From Pseudomonas asturiensis (GTDB taxonomy: Bacteria > Pseudomonadota > Gammaproteobacteria > Pseudomonadales > Pseudomonadaceae), in assembly GCF_900143095.1 (NCBI RefSeq), contig NZ_FRDA01000023.1, positions 1 to 64,000 of the forward strand: a stretch of 64,000 nucleotides of DNA, written 5' to 3'. Numbering within the stretch: the first letter of the stretch is position 1; the number at the start of each line of letters is the position of its first letter. Both the position numbers and the translations under genes were made by a program. The notes under the pieces were generated by a model, which was not told where the DNA came from, searched no databases, and saw only the letters and a list, made by a program, of their open reading frames with translations. Below are positions 47,380 through 55,883 of this stretch, one piece after another.

Positions 47380-48714
47380 TTATCCTCGAATGGCCCAGAA
47401 GGCCAGGTTCAGCCCGGGGAACTCGCCAGCCACATGGAAGGCGAAGCCACCGGACTGCATCAACTGCTTCCAGTGCTCGCTGCCACGGTCCAGTTCGTAA
47501 TAGGTCGATCCGGCATGGTACGGAATCTGACGTGGCGCGACCGGCAACGGCAGCAAGCCGATACCGGGGAGTTGCAGGTTGACCAGGTCGCGAATGTGCT
47601 CCACGGAGCCGATCTTGCTCTGCTGGCTGAAACGCCCGCGCAACGTTTCGCTCGGGATGTCGGCGCGCACCACCAGAATGAAGCTGGCCGTGTCGATCAG
47701 GGTCTTGTCTGCCAGCATCGCCACGTGCACGCCGTAGGCTTTCTCGACAATCGGAATCGGCGTTGCCTTGCTGTCGATCAGCATCGACAACGCTTCACGC
47801 AGGGCATGCATGACCGGCGTGAAGCTCAAGGTCAGGTCGTCATGCTGATAGCGGGGAAACTCTTCCGGACGGCGCGTGCCGGACGAGAAGGTCGCGAACT
47901 CGCCCGCCAGACTGACCAGCTCGCTGTAGAAACGCTCAGGATGCAGCGGGCTCAACTGGCTGAGATGGTTGATCAGCGGTTCAGCACGGTTGACCAGTTG
48001 CAGCAGCATGAAGTCAGCAATTTCCGATGCGCCGCCGGCGCCGGACGCCACAACCCGCCCCGCCAGCGCTTCGCCACGCTGACGCAACAGGCCCTGCAGC
48101 TCGCTGCGAAACGCGGTGAGCGGCCTGCTTGCTGCCACATCGAGGACCGGCGGGATGTAGCTGTCATCCAGCACCAACGCTCGATCGGCGCGCTTTTCCT
48201 TGACCCGCACCACGCCAACGCTCGCGTAATCGCTCAGGCCGTCCTGCGCGGTCAACAGGCGCAGGGCTCTGGACCCCACGGCCACCGGCGCACGGTTTTC
48301 AAAAGGGGCGTTGTCATCGCGCACTTCGCGAACCTGACTCACGTAACGCGCGCCACCCAGCTCTTCGCCTTCGTCCACGGTATCCCGTGCACCGGCCCGC
48401 TTGAGCGGCAAGGCCAGGTAGACCACACCATCGCGCAGACTTTCGTCGATGTTCAGCGGGCTGGGTGCCAGGTCGTCATGGGGGATACTGAACGGCGTGC
48501 CGTCAGGCAACAGGCCTCGCGCGGACACGATGGCCAGCTTGCCCTGCGCCAGCAAACCCTGGTCGATCAACAGCTCGGAAAAGCCCCACGCGCCCGCCGA
48601 CAAAGGTCGGCTGCGCGCATCGATCAGATTTTCCAGATAACGGTCGTGCTGCTGGAAGTGCTGCGTTCCGATGAACATGCCTTCCGACCAGACCACTCGA
48701 TTATTCCAGGACAT
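47380..48714 (-). CDS. tssK: T6SS baseplate protein TssK
   Basis: A 444-aa TssK/ImpJ/VasE protein. The N-terminal shell domain opens MSWNNRVVWSEGMFIGTQHF followed by QQHDRYLE, a hallmark of the family; SPLHPERFYSELVSLAGEFA and the C-terminal head domain follow. TssK trimers connect the TssF/G/E baseplate wedges to TssM/L. The leftward order fha-tssJ-tssK-tssL-tssM is typical of H1-like loci. Confidence 0.95.
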   Translation of the reverse strand: MSWNNRVVWSEGMFIGTQHFQQHDRYLENLIDARSRPLSAGAWGFSELLIDQGLLAQGKLAIVSARGLLPDGTPFSIPHDDLAPSPLNIDESLRDGVVYLALPLKRAGARDTVDEGEELGGARYVSQVREVRDDNAPFENRAPVAVGSRALRLLTAQDGLSDYASVGVVRVKEKRADRALVLDDSYIPPVLDVAASRPLTAFRSELQGLLRQRGEALAGRVVASGAGGASEIADFMLLQLVNRAEPLINHLSQLSPLHPERFYSELVSLAGEFATFSSGTRRPEEFPRYQHDDLTLSFTPVMHALREALSMLIDSKATPIPIVEKAYGVHVAMLADKTLIDTASFILVVRADIPSETLRGRFSQQSKIGSVEHIRDLVNLQLPGIGLLPLPVAPRQIPYHAGSTYYELDRGSEHWKQLMQSGGFAFHVAGEFPGLNLAFWAIRG

Positions 48715-48729
48715 GGATACTCCGTTTGC

Positions 48730-49236
48730 CTATTGAGCCGGGCGGGATGGGTTGGCGACGACGTCAGTGCGCACGGCCTGCACATCGAGGCTGATCTGAT
48801 ATTCGCGGGTCTGTCGCGGCGGTATGTCGAGCACCGCACGCCATTGGGCGCGGTCGATTTCCCGATAGCCGACCACCAGACCGACATGGCGGGTGGCCGG
48901 GTCGAGGTGACGCACCACGCTCTGCAGTTCGCCAGGCTGGATCAGGACTTCATCCCGGTCGATCAGGTCGACACCCAGCGTGGCGGGCGCACGATCGGCC
49001 AGCGCGAAGTAGTCGGCGCGCAGAAAGGACGCGGTATTTTTCAGCTCGTAGATGCGTACGCGCACAGGCGCAGCCTGGCCCGACGCACCGGGGTTCAACC
49101 CCGCAATCGCCTGAAAGTTGAGCGTGACCGTACTCTGCGAGTCAGCCGCAGGGGCATCCTTGGAAGCGGGCACATCCTTGGCACAAGCACTCAGCAGCAA
49201 TACGGTGAGAGCTGCCGATACAACGCTGCGAAACAT
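48730..49236 (-). CDS. tssJ: T6SS outer-membrane lipoprotein TssJ
   Basis: A 168-aa lipoprotein with a short signal ending in LLSAC (Cys18). The mature part is a transthyretin-like β-sandwich (TVTLNFQAIAGLNPGASGQA, PVRVRIYELKNTASFLRADY, DEVLIQPGELQSVVRHLDPA) with the family L1-2 loop region around ASFLRAD. TssJ anchors TssM to the outer membrane. It ends 15 bases before tssK. Confidence 0.94.
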   Translation of the reverse strand: MFRSVVSAALTVLLLSACAKDVPASKDAPAADSQSTVTLNFQAIAGLNPGASGQAAPVRVRIYELKNTASFLRADYFALADRAPATLGVDLIDRDEVLIQPGELQSVVRHLDPATRHVGLVVGYREIDRAQWRAVLDIPPRQTREYQISLDVQAVRTDVVANPSRPAQ

Positions 49237-49283
49237 CCTTAATCCTCAATGCTGTTATTGGCTTTTTGGGTCAATCCGGCCGC

Positions 49284-50726
49284 TCAGGAGCGACGTACGC
49301 GCGCGCTGTGCTCCTCGTAGGCGCGACTGAATTCACGCCCGAAAAGATCCTGAAAATCGTCTTCCGCTTCGCGGGAAATATTGCTGTAAAGCGCTGTGAA
49401 CTGTTGCCAGTACTGAGCCTGACGGGAACCGCTGAACAATCCCGACAAGCCACCCGAAGGCGCCCCCATGCGGGCCTCAAGCTCGGCGGGCTCGAAGCGC
49501 TTGAGCAAATGCTTGATCGCCGCCTGCACGCCCGCCATGACCGCCAGCTGATGCGCACGCAAATCATCGAAACTATCGGTCACAGCCTGCTCCGGTCCCA
49601 TGAAAGCCTGATTACCGTGACGCAGCAGCAACAGCAACGCCTCATCGGCATTGGGGGCGAACTTGAGCGGGTTGTTTTCCACAGGGCCGATCATGGTCTG
49701 CTGCATGCGAAATTCGGACTTGAGGCTGCTGCGCGCGCGCAAGACGTCAATCAGGCCTTCGACCATCAGCCGGTAGCTGCGTCCGATGTCGTGCATCTGC
49801 GCTTCGGCCTGAGCAGTGTCGATCTGCAACCGATCAAGACCGGCACCGCGCAGGAACGCCTGCAGCAAGTCTGGCTGCCCGGAAACCGCTGGCTGAGCCT
49901 GAGTCGGTTCAACGACAGGTGGCGTGACCGGCGCGGGCACCTGCACAGGTTCAGGCGTGGCAAACACAGGCTCGAGGGTGACGGGCACCACCGGTTCCGG
50001 CACAGGCTCAAACGCCTGCTCAGGAACGGGCACAGCGGGCGGCGCAGATGGCTTGAGAATGTCGGCAAAAGGATCCCAGTCATCAGGGATCAGCCCGGCA
50101 GCCGGAGCGGACACTGGCGCTACAACGGGAGCGGGCTTGGCCAGCGGCGCAGGCGCGCGAAAGTCATGCTGCTCAGCGGGCACATGATCAGGCTGGGTCG
50201 GCGGCGCGATACTGGACGGTGACAGGAAGTCGAACAGATCAGGGAAAGTGTCCTGCGACGACCCGCCCTGGAACTGCGCCGTCGAAGGTGCAGCGCTGAA
50301 AGCGGGCGAAGGCATCGGTGCTGGCGCGCTCTGGCGCCCCATCAGCGCGTCGAAGCTGCTGGACGAGTCAACGCCTGCCGAAGGGATATCCGCCACCTGC
50401 ACGGCAGAGTCGATGCGCGCCTGGATCTCGTACTCACCAATGCGAATGATCTCGCCATCCTCAAGCGGCTCGCTGTTGCCACGGCGCAGACGAATGCCCG
50501 CCTTGACCAGCTCGACGCCGTTGGTGCTGTAATCGGTCAGATAATAACGGCCGTCCTTATATTGGACGACGCAATGTTTCTGGGAAACAAGCCGTTCCGG
50601 GTCAGGAAGTACCCAGTCATTTTCTTGACCGCGGCCAATCGCCATCATCCCCATATCCATTGATTTCTCAGGACATTGTCCGGGGGTGATCTTGTGGTAA
50701 CTAGTGATCGTCAAGCACAGCGACAT
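49284..50726 (-). CDS. tagH: T6SS forkhead-associated protein Fha (TagH)
   Basis: A 480-aa protein. The N-terminal FHA domain (about residues 10-100) contains the phosphothreonine-binding pattern IGRGQENDWVL, VSQKHCVVQ and DYSTNGVEL. A long Pro/Ala-rich disordered middle follows (about 110-310). A C-terminal helical ImpI/VasC-type domain ends in DLFGREFSRAYEEHSARVRR. In P. aeruginosa Fha1 is the PpkA target whose phosphorylation triggers assembly. The start at 50726 follows a strong AAGGAGG; an upstream in-frame ATG (50777) is less likely. First gene of the leftward operon. Confidence 0.93.
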   Translation of the reverse strand: MSLCLTITSYHKITPGQCPEKSMDMGMMAIGRGQENDWVLPDPERLVSQKHCVVQYKDGRYYLTDYSTNGVELVKAGIRLRRGNSEPLEDGEIIRIGEYEIQARIDSAVQVADIPSAGVDSSSSFDALMGRQSAPAPMPSPAFSAAPSTAQFQGGSSQDTFPDLFDFLSPSSIAPPTQPDHVPAEQHDFRAPAPLAKPAPVVAPVSAPAAGLIPDDWDPFADILKPSAPPAVPVPEQAFEPVPEPVVPVTLEPVFATPEPVQVPAPVTPPVVEPTQAQPAVSGQPDLLQAFLRGAGLDRLQIDTAQAEAQMHDIGRSYRLMVEGLIDVLRARSSLKSEFRMQQTMIGPVENNPLKFAPNADEALLLLLRHGNQAFMGPEQAVTDSFDDLRAHQLAVMAGVQAAIKHLLKRFEPAELEARMGAPSGGLSGLFSGSRQAQYWQQFTALYSNISREAEDDFQDLFGREFSRAYEEHSARVRRS

Positions 50727-51115
50727 CGTGCCTCCTTGCTTATATCGCACCCAAAAAACAACCCGGAAAACATGCAACGAAGAAAGCGAGACCTGCGCAC
50801 GCGTAAAACGTTCAAAAATTTATTTATAATTATCTACTGTCATGAAAACGCGCGACTTTAAACATAAACTCGTGGCTTTGACATGGGTGCCCGCAGGATA
50901 CCGTTCATCCTGTAGCCCCCGTCACAACTGCACGAAACCGACATAGCTTAACCTTGACAAGCGATATGTACTACACCAAAAATGCTCAACGCCCGAACTG
51001 CGATGATTTCATATTGATATCACGCGAAGGTATCGGCAACAATCTATAAAAAGTTGTCCATAGAAATTCCCTACCGAGCAGCATTACAGCATCTGGTTTG
51101 ATAAGGAGATCGGTT
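50727..51115. promoter_or_regulatory. divergent T6SS control region
   Basis: The 389 bases between fha (left) and tssA (right) must hold promoters for both operons. A strikingly AT-rich tract (about 50808-50842, with TTTATTTATAATTATC) contrasts with the GC-rich surroundings. TTGACA occurs at 50878 and 50954, but neither has a convincing -10 at normal spacing. I saw no clear sigma-54 -24/-12 element. Exact promoters are not assigned. Confidence 0.55.
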
Positions 51116-52147
51116 TTGGTGGATGTTCCGTTGTTGCTGGCCGCCGTTTCCACCAACTTGCCTTGCGGCGAGGATCTGGAATATGACCCGGACTTTCTGC
51201 AGTTGGAGCGCGACGCCAAAGGCAAACCCGAGCGCGCCATGGGCGACTCGATACAGCCTGCCGAACCGCCTCAATGGCGCGCTATCGAACAGTCCAGTGT
51301 TGCGCTGTTACAGCGCAGCAAAGACCTGCGTATCACTCACTTTCTGCTGCAAAGTGCGCTCGCCCTCGACGGATTTTCAGGCGTGAGCAACGTGCTGACG
51401 CTCATCAGCGAGCTGCTGAAGCAATACTGGGCCGATATCTACCCGCAGCTTGACGCCGACGACGACAACGATCCCACCGTTCGGGTCAACGCACTCTCAG
51501 GCCTTGCCTGCGATACCAACGTGCGCCTGTTGCGTGAAAGCCCGCTGATCCGCTCCCGCGCCTTTGGCACCATCAGCCTGCGCGCAGCGCTCAGTGCCAG
51601 CGGCCTGCAGACCTTCCACGACGAAAACCTGAGCAGCGAGACCCTGTCCGCCGCCTTGCGCGACAGCGACCCCGAGCAACTGAACGCCACCCGCACCGCC
51701 TTGAGCGATGCACGCGACGCTGCCGACTTCATCGAGCGCTTCGTTTCCGAGCACGTGGGCTCCGCGCAGGGCGTGGACCTGTCGGCGCTCAAGCTGCCGT
51801 TGAGACAGGCGTTGCAGATTCTCGGCGAACCCGTCCACGCCCGCGACGACGCGCAACCGACAGACGCAGCAGCCACCGACACGAACGACAGCCCGGCGCC
51901 TGCCTTCTCTGCGCCCGCCTCTGTTGCTGCCCAGCCGCCCGAAGACATTGCCAATCGCGACGACGTGCTGCGCAGCCTGGATCGAATTCTGAGTTATTAC
52001 GCCCGACACGAGCCTTCCAGCCCGCTGCCTGTGCTGTTGAACCGAGCAAAGAATCTGGTGCATGCCGATTTCGAAACCATCGTGCGCAACCTGATTCCAG
52101 ACGGAATGTCCCAGTTCGAAAACTTGCGCGGACCCGAGGCTGACTGA
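51116..52147 (+). CDS. tssA: T6SS protein TssA (ImpA type)
   Basis: About 343 aa. The N-terminal ImpA_N domain begins VDVPLLLAAVSTNLPCGEDL and continues YDPDFLQLERDAKG, the family signature. The C-terminus (RSLDRILSYYARHEPSSPLP, NRAKNLVHADFETIVRNLIP) is typical of short TssA1 proteins that cap or prime the sheath-tube. No ATG is available. AAGGAG (51103-51108) lies 7 bases before TTG 51116 and 10 before GTG 51119; both starts are plausible. First gene of the rightward operon. Confidence 0.92.
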   Translation: MVDVPLLLAAVSTNLPCGEDLEYDPDFLQLERDAKGKPERAMGDSIQPAEPPQWRAIEQSSVALLQRSKDLRITHFLLQSALALDGFSGVSNVLTLISELLKQYWADIYPQLDADDDNDPTVRVNALSGLACDTNVRLLRESPLIRSRAFGTISLRAALSASGLQTFHDENLSSETLSAALRDSDPEQLNATRTALSDARDAADFIERFVSEHVGSAQGVDLSALKLPLRQALQILGEPVHARDDAQPTDAAATDTNDSPAPAFSAPASVAAQPPEDIANRDDVLRSLDRILSYYARHEPSSPLPVLLNRAKNLVHADFETIVRNLIPDGMSQFENLRGPEAD

Positions 52148-52242
52148 CTTCCAGACGAAGTCTCAACCCGGATCACGCAATCCCGTTACCGGCAACGACC
52201 GATGACGCCAACACCGTCGCAGCAGCGACCAGGAGGAGCAAC

Positions 52243-52758
52243 GTGGCGAAAACCAGTTCTCAGAAATTCATCGCGCGCAACCGCGCGCCTCGAGTTCAGA
52301 TCGAATACGACGTGGAGCTTTACGGCGCCGAGAAGAAGGTCCAACTGCCTTTTGTCATGGGCGTGATGGCCGACCTGGCCGGCAAGCCGGCAGAGCCCCT
52401 GGCTCCGGTGGCCGATCGCAAGTTCCTGGAAATCGACGTCGACAACTTCGACTCGCGCCTCAAGGCGATGCAGCCGCGCGTGGCTTTTCACGTGCCCAAC
52501 GAGCTGACCGGCGAAGGCAACCTGAGCCTGGACATCACCTTCGAGAGCATGGATGACTTCAGCCCTGCAGCCGTTGCGCGCAAGGTCGACTCGCTCAACA
52601 AGCTGCTCGAAGCGCGTACCCAGCTGGCGAACCTGCTGACCTACATGGACGGCAAGACCGGCGCTGAAGAAATCATCATGAAGGCCATCAAGGATCCGGC
52701 GTTGCTCCAGGCCCTGGCGAGTGCGCCAAAGCCTCAGGACTCCGAGCCCAACGCGTAA
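52243..52758 (+). CDS. tssB: T6SS contractile sheath small subunit TssB
   Basis: A 171-aa TssB/VipA protein starting at GTG after AGGAGGAG. Family sequence includes KFIARNRAPRVQIEYDVELY, LPFVMGVMADLAGK, FLEIDVDNFDSRLKAMQPRV and the C-terminal LLTYMDGKTGAEEIIMKAIK. It co-assembles with TssC into the sheath. 15 bases upstream of tssC. Confidence 0.97.
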   Translation: MAKTSSQKFIARNRAPRVQIEYDVELYGAEKKVQLPFVMGVMADLAGKPAEPLAPVADRKFLEIDVDNFDSRLKAMQPRVAFHVPNELTGEGNLSLDITFESMDDFSPAAVARKVDSLNKLLEARTQLANLLTYMDGKTGAEEIIMKAIKDPALLQALASAPKPQDSEPNA

Positions 52759-52773
52759 TCAGGACCACACATC

Positions 52774-54267
52774 ATGACCGAATCGAGTCGCGAAAATCAG
52801 GTACAACAGGGCACCACTGAACAGACCAGTGAGTTCGCTTCGTTGCTGCTGCAGGAATTCAAACCCAAGACCGAGCGTGCGCGCGAAGCGGTGGAAACCG
52901 CTGTACGTACCCTGGCCGAACAGGCTCTGGCGCAAACGGACCTGGTGTCCAACGATGCGATCAAGTCGATCGAATCGATCATTGCCGCCATCGACGCCAA
53001 GCTCACCGCTCAGGTGAACCAGATCATCCACCATCAGGACTTCCAGCAAGTGGAAAGCGCCTGGCGGGGCCTGCACTATCTGGTCAACAACACCGAAAGC
53101 GACGAGCAGCTGAAAATTCGCGTGCTGAACATCTCCAAGCCGGAGCTGCACAAGACCCTGAAGAAATTCAAGGGCACGGCGTGGGATCAGAGCCCGATCT
53201 TCAAGAAGATGTACGAAGAGGAATACGGCCAGTTCGGCGGTGAACCCTACGGCTGCCTGGTGGGTGACTACTACTTCGATCAGTCGCCACCCGACGTGGA
53301 GCTGCTGGGCGAGCTGTCCAAGGTCTGCGCCGCCATGCACGCGCCGTTCATTGCAGCGGCCTCGCCGACCGTAATGGGCATGGGCTCGTGGCAGGAGCTG
53401 TCCAACCCGCGTGACCTGACCAAGATCTTCACCACGCCGGAGTACGCGGGCTGGCGCTCGCTGCGTGAATCGGAAGACTCGCGCTACATCGGCCTGACCA
53501 TGCCGCGCTTCCTGGCACGCCTGCCCTACGGCGCCAAGACGGATCCGGTGGAGGCCTTCGCGTTCGAAGAAAACACCGACGGTGCCGACAGCGCCAAGTA
53601 CACCTGGGCCAACGCCGCTTACGCGATGGCGGTGAACATCAACCGTTCGTTCAAGCACTACGGTTGGTGCTCGCGGATTCGCGGTGTCGAATCGGGTGGT
53701 GAAGTCGAGAACCTGCCGGCTCACACCTTCCCGACCGACGATGGCGGCGTGGACATGAAGTGTCCGACCGAAATCGCCATCTCGGACCGTCGCGAAGCCG
53801 AGTTGGCCAAGAACGGCTTCATGCCGCTGCTGCACAAGAAGAACACTGACTTTGCAGCGTTCATCGGTGCGCAATCGTTGCAGAAGCCTGCCGAGTATGA
53901 CGACCCGGATGCCACGGCGAACGCCAACCTGGCGGCCCGTTTGCCATACCTGTTCGCCACCTGCCGCTTCGCTCACTACCTCAAGTGCATCGTGCGCGAC
54001 AAAATCGGCTCGTTCAAAGAGAAGGACGAAATGCAGCGTTGGCTGCAGGACTGGATTCTCAACTACGTCGACGGCGATCCGGCGCACTCCACCGAAACCA
54101 CCAAGGCCCAGCACCCACTGGCGGCGGCGGAAGTGGTGGTCGAGGACGTCGAAGGCAACCCGGGTTACTACAACTCACGGTTCTACCTGCGTCCGCACTA
54201 TCAGCTCGAAGGCCTGACCGTATCGCTGCGTCTGGTTTCCAAGCTGCCGTCGGCCAAGGGCGCCTGA
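52774..54267 (+). CDS. tssC: T6SS contractile sheath large subunit TssC
   Basis: A 497-aa TssC/VipB protein with the usual length and motifs: QIIHHQDFQQVESAWRGLHY, EEYGQFGGEPYGCLVGDYYF, VCAAMHAPFIAAASP, YIGLTMPRFLARLPYG and the C-terminal YYNSRFYLRPHYQLEGLTVS. The N-terminal helical part would contain the ClpV-accessible region together with TssB. Confidence 0.98.
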   Translation: MTESSRENQVQQGTTEQTSEFASLLLQEFKPKTERAREAVETAVRTLAEQALAQTDLVSNDAIKSIESIIAAIDAKLTAQVNQIIHHQDFQQVESAWRGLHYLVNNTESDEQLKIRVLNISKPELHKTLKKFKGTAWDQSPIFKKMYEEEYGQFGGEPYGCLVGDYYFDQSPPDVELLGELSKVCAAMHAPFIAAASPTVMGMGSWQELSNPRDLTKIFTTPEYAGWRSLRESEDSRYIGLTMPRFLARLPYGAKTDPVEAFAFEENTDGADSAKYTWANAAYAMAVNINRSFKHYGWCSRIRGVESGGEVENLPAHTFPTDDGGVDMKCPTEIAISDRREAELAKNGFMPLLHKKNTDFAAFIGAQSLQKPAEYDDPDATANANLAARLPYLFATCRFAHYLKCIVRDKIGSFKEKDEMQRWLQDWILNYVDGDPAHSTETTKAQHPLAAAEVVVEDVEGNPGYYNSRFYLRPHYQLEGLTVSLRLVSKLPSAKGA

Positions 54268-54284
54268 CACCGTCGGCGCGTGAG

Positions 54285-54316
54285 GCTGTCGCAGTCGGCC
54301 CGCCCGCTGCGACAGC
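54285..54316 (+). other. 10-bp hairpin between tssC and hcp
   Basis: Perfect inverted repeat GCTGTCGCAG (54285-54294) / CTGCGACAGC (54307-54316) with a 12-base loop, 18 bases past the tssC stop. There is no T-run. It may be an RNA processing or partial termination element, giving hcp its own transcript level. Confidence 0.55.
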
Positions 54317-54430
54317 ACCGCGCCAATCGGTTTTACGAGTGCCCTGCACTCGATTGCGAGTACGCCGTGCGCCCATGGGGGCGTGTGGCCAATCAACAGA
54401 ACAGTGGTTCACGCCACATCAGGAGAGCAC

Positions 54431-54919
54431 ATGGCTGTCGATATCTTTATCAAGATCGGTGACATCAAGGGCGAGTCCATGGACAAGACCCACAAGGATG
54501 AAGTCGATGTATTGAACTGGAGCTGGGGCATGTCCCAGACCGGCAACATGCACACAGGCACAGGCGGTGGCGCGGGCAAGGTCAATATTCAGGACCTGTC
54601 GATCACCAAATACGTCGACAAATCCACCCCGAACCTGATGATGCACTGCTCCAGCGGCAAGCACATCGACAAGGTCAAGCTGACCGTGCGCAAAGCAGGC
54701 GGCGAAAATCAGGTCGAGTACCTGATCATCAACCTGGAAGAAGTGCTGATCACCTCCCTGAGCACCGGCGGCTCGGGCAGCGATGATCGCCTGATCGAAA
54801 ACGTCACGCTGAACTTCGCCCAGGTCCTGGTCGACTACCAGCCTCAGAAAGCCGACGGCACCAAAGAAGGCGGCCCGGTCAAATACGGCTGGAACATCCG
54901 CTCCAACACCAAGCGCTGA
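54431..54919 (+). CDS. hcp: T6SS tube protein Hcp
   Basis: A 162-aa Hcp1-type protein starting MAVDIFIKIGDIKGESMDKT, with the usual TGGGAGKVNIQDLSITKYVD, GENQVEYLIINLEEVLITS and terminal KYGWNIRSNTK. It forms the hexameric inner tube and can carry small effectors in its lumen. The start at 54431 follows AGGAGAG. Hairpins flank the gene on both sides. Confidence 0.98.
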   Translation: MAVDIFIKIGDIKGESMDKTHKDEVDVLNWSWGMSQTGNMHTGTGGGAGKVNIQDLSITKYVDKSTPNLMMHCSSGKHIDKVKLTVRKAGGENQVEYLIINLEEVLITSLSTGGSGSDDRLIENVTLNFAQVLVDYQPQKADGTKEGGPVKYGWNIRSNTKR

Positions 54920-54925
54920 GTCCTG

Positions 54926-54954
54926 GCGCTCCTGGCCTTGCCGGCCGGGAGCGC
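54926..54954 (+). terminator. strong hairpin after hcp
   Basis: Twelve-bp stem GCGCTCCTGGCC (54926-54937) / GGCCGGGAGCGC (54943-54954), 11 Watson-Crick pairs plus one G-U, with a 5-base loop, seven bases past the hcp stop. There is no T-run, so it is probably a partial terminator or 3' stabiliser rather than a full stop. Confidence 0.6.
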
Positions 54955-54990
54955 TCGGTTGGTAATCTCCTGCCTAGCGGTGACTGAACC

Positions 54991-55446
54991 ATGGCGAAGC
55001 CCTCTTTTATCAATTTGTGGAAAGCCTACAACGACATGATGGGCACCTCGCCCAGCGGCAAGCCGTGCGACGGCCCTTGGGCCAATCAGTGTGCAATCCG
55101 CCTGAGCATTGCGCTGTGCAACGAACGTTCACTCGCGGTTAATAGCTCAACCTACAGCGAGCCTCGTTGCGCTCATGGGCATGCCCGAGGAGCCGAGTCA
55201 CTCGCCAATTGGCTGTGGAAGAAGAAACAATTAGGCGCGCCGAAGATTTACAGCAACAGCGCGGCAGACCGGAACAGCCTGATCGACAAGACAGGCATTA
55301 TTTTCTACAAGGATTTCTACTCCCAGCCGAACGATGCCGAGGGCCATCCCACCGGCGATCATATTGACCTGTGGAACCGCGGCCAGACCCAGACCGGCGA
55401 TTATTTTCACCGGGCCAAGGCTGTCTGGTTCTGGGAGCTGACGTGA
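54991..55446 (+). CDS. tae4: T6SS amidase effector, Tae4 family
   Basis: A 151-aa NlpC/P60-like peptidoglycan amidase. The start FINLWKAYNDM, the nucleophile region NQCAIRLSIAL with Cys34, and GDHIDLWNR with His124 form the Tae4 catalytic pattern. A central W-x-x-K segment (LANWLWKKKQL) is also typical. Tae4 enzymes cleave the D-Glu-mDAP bond in stem peptides of rival cells. No signal peptide is present, consistent with delivery by Hcp directly upstream. The next gene overlaps its stop by one base. Confidence 0.9.
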   Translation: MAKPSFINLWKAYNDMMGTSPSGKPCDGPWANQCAIRLSIALCNERSLAVNSSTYSEPRCAHGHARGAESLANWLWKKKQLGAPKIYSNSAADRNSLIDKTGIIFYKDFYSQPNDAEGHPTGDHIDLWNRGQTQTGDYFHRAKAVWFWELT

Positions 55447-55883
55447 TGCAAAAATCGGTCATGACTCTAATGCTGGCTGGCGTGCTGATCAGCCTCAACG
55501 CGTGTGCCGAACAGGCAGACTCTGCCCGCAATGGCTTGACCCAGGCCGAAGTCGGCGGCCAGCTTCTCAGCCTGAGCGATGAGCAGGGTCGTTGTACCCT
55601 GAACCGTGCGCAAAGCGCGCCCCTGACGCTGGAGATGCAGTGGCCCTGCCGGTTCAGCGAGGACCTGCAAAAGAATGTGCGTGTAGAAACCTACCGCAAG
55701 GCCCTGATCGTTATGGTGGAACGCAGCGATCCGTTGCCCGCGCCAAGCAAGAACTGCGTCACTGATCTTCAGCCGGTGCGCCTGTTCAACGGCAAGCTGG
55801 AGGCTTCGCCCGTCAGCCGGATTGCCGCATGCGGACCTGCCCACTGGGATCAGAAGGCATTCGTCTGGCAGTTCGACTGGTGA
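55446..55883 (+). CDS. putative periplasmic immunity protein for the Tae4 effector
   Basis: A 145-aa protein with an N-terminal export signal ([20 protein letters not shown]). Cys20 lies in a near-lipobox L-N-A-C, so it may be a lipoprotein or a simple signal-peptidase I substrate. Four mature cysteines (in GRCTLNR, WPCRFSE, KNCVTDL, AACGPAH) suggest disulfides. It starts inside the tae4 stop (TGATG) and its own stop overlaps tssE, the expected position for the cognate immunity gene. I do not recognise it as a classical Tai4; the role is inferred from position and export. Confidence 0.72.
   Translation: MQKSVMTLMLAGVLISLNACAEQADSARNGLTQAEVGGQLLSLSDEQGRCTLNRAQSAPLTLEMQWPCRFSEDLQKNVRVETYRKALIVMVERSDPLPAPSKNCVTDLQPVRLFNGKLEASPVSRIAACGPAHWDQKAFVWQFDW

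Noticed and set aside
46735-49242. 835-codon open frame on the + strand across tssL, tssK and tssJ
   Set aside because: It is fully antisense to three clear T6SS genes, has shadow-like Arg/Gln/His-rich composition and no recognisable domain.
50878-50983. TTGACA hexamers as sigma-70 promoters for tssA
   Set aside because: No acceptable -10 at 16-18 bases from either hexamer.
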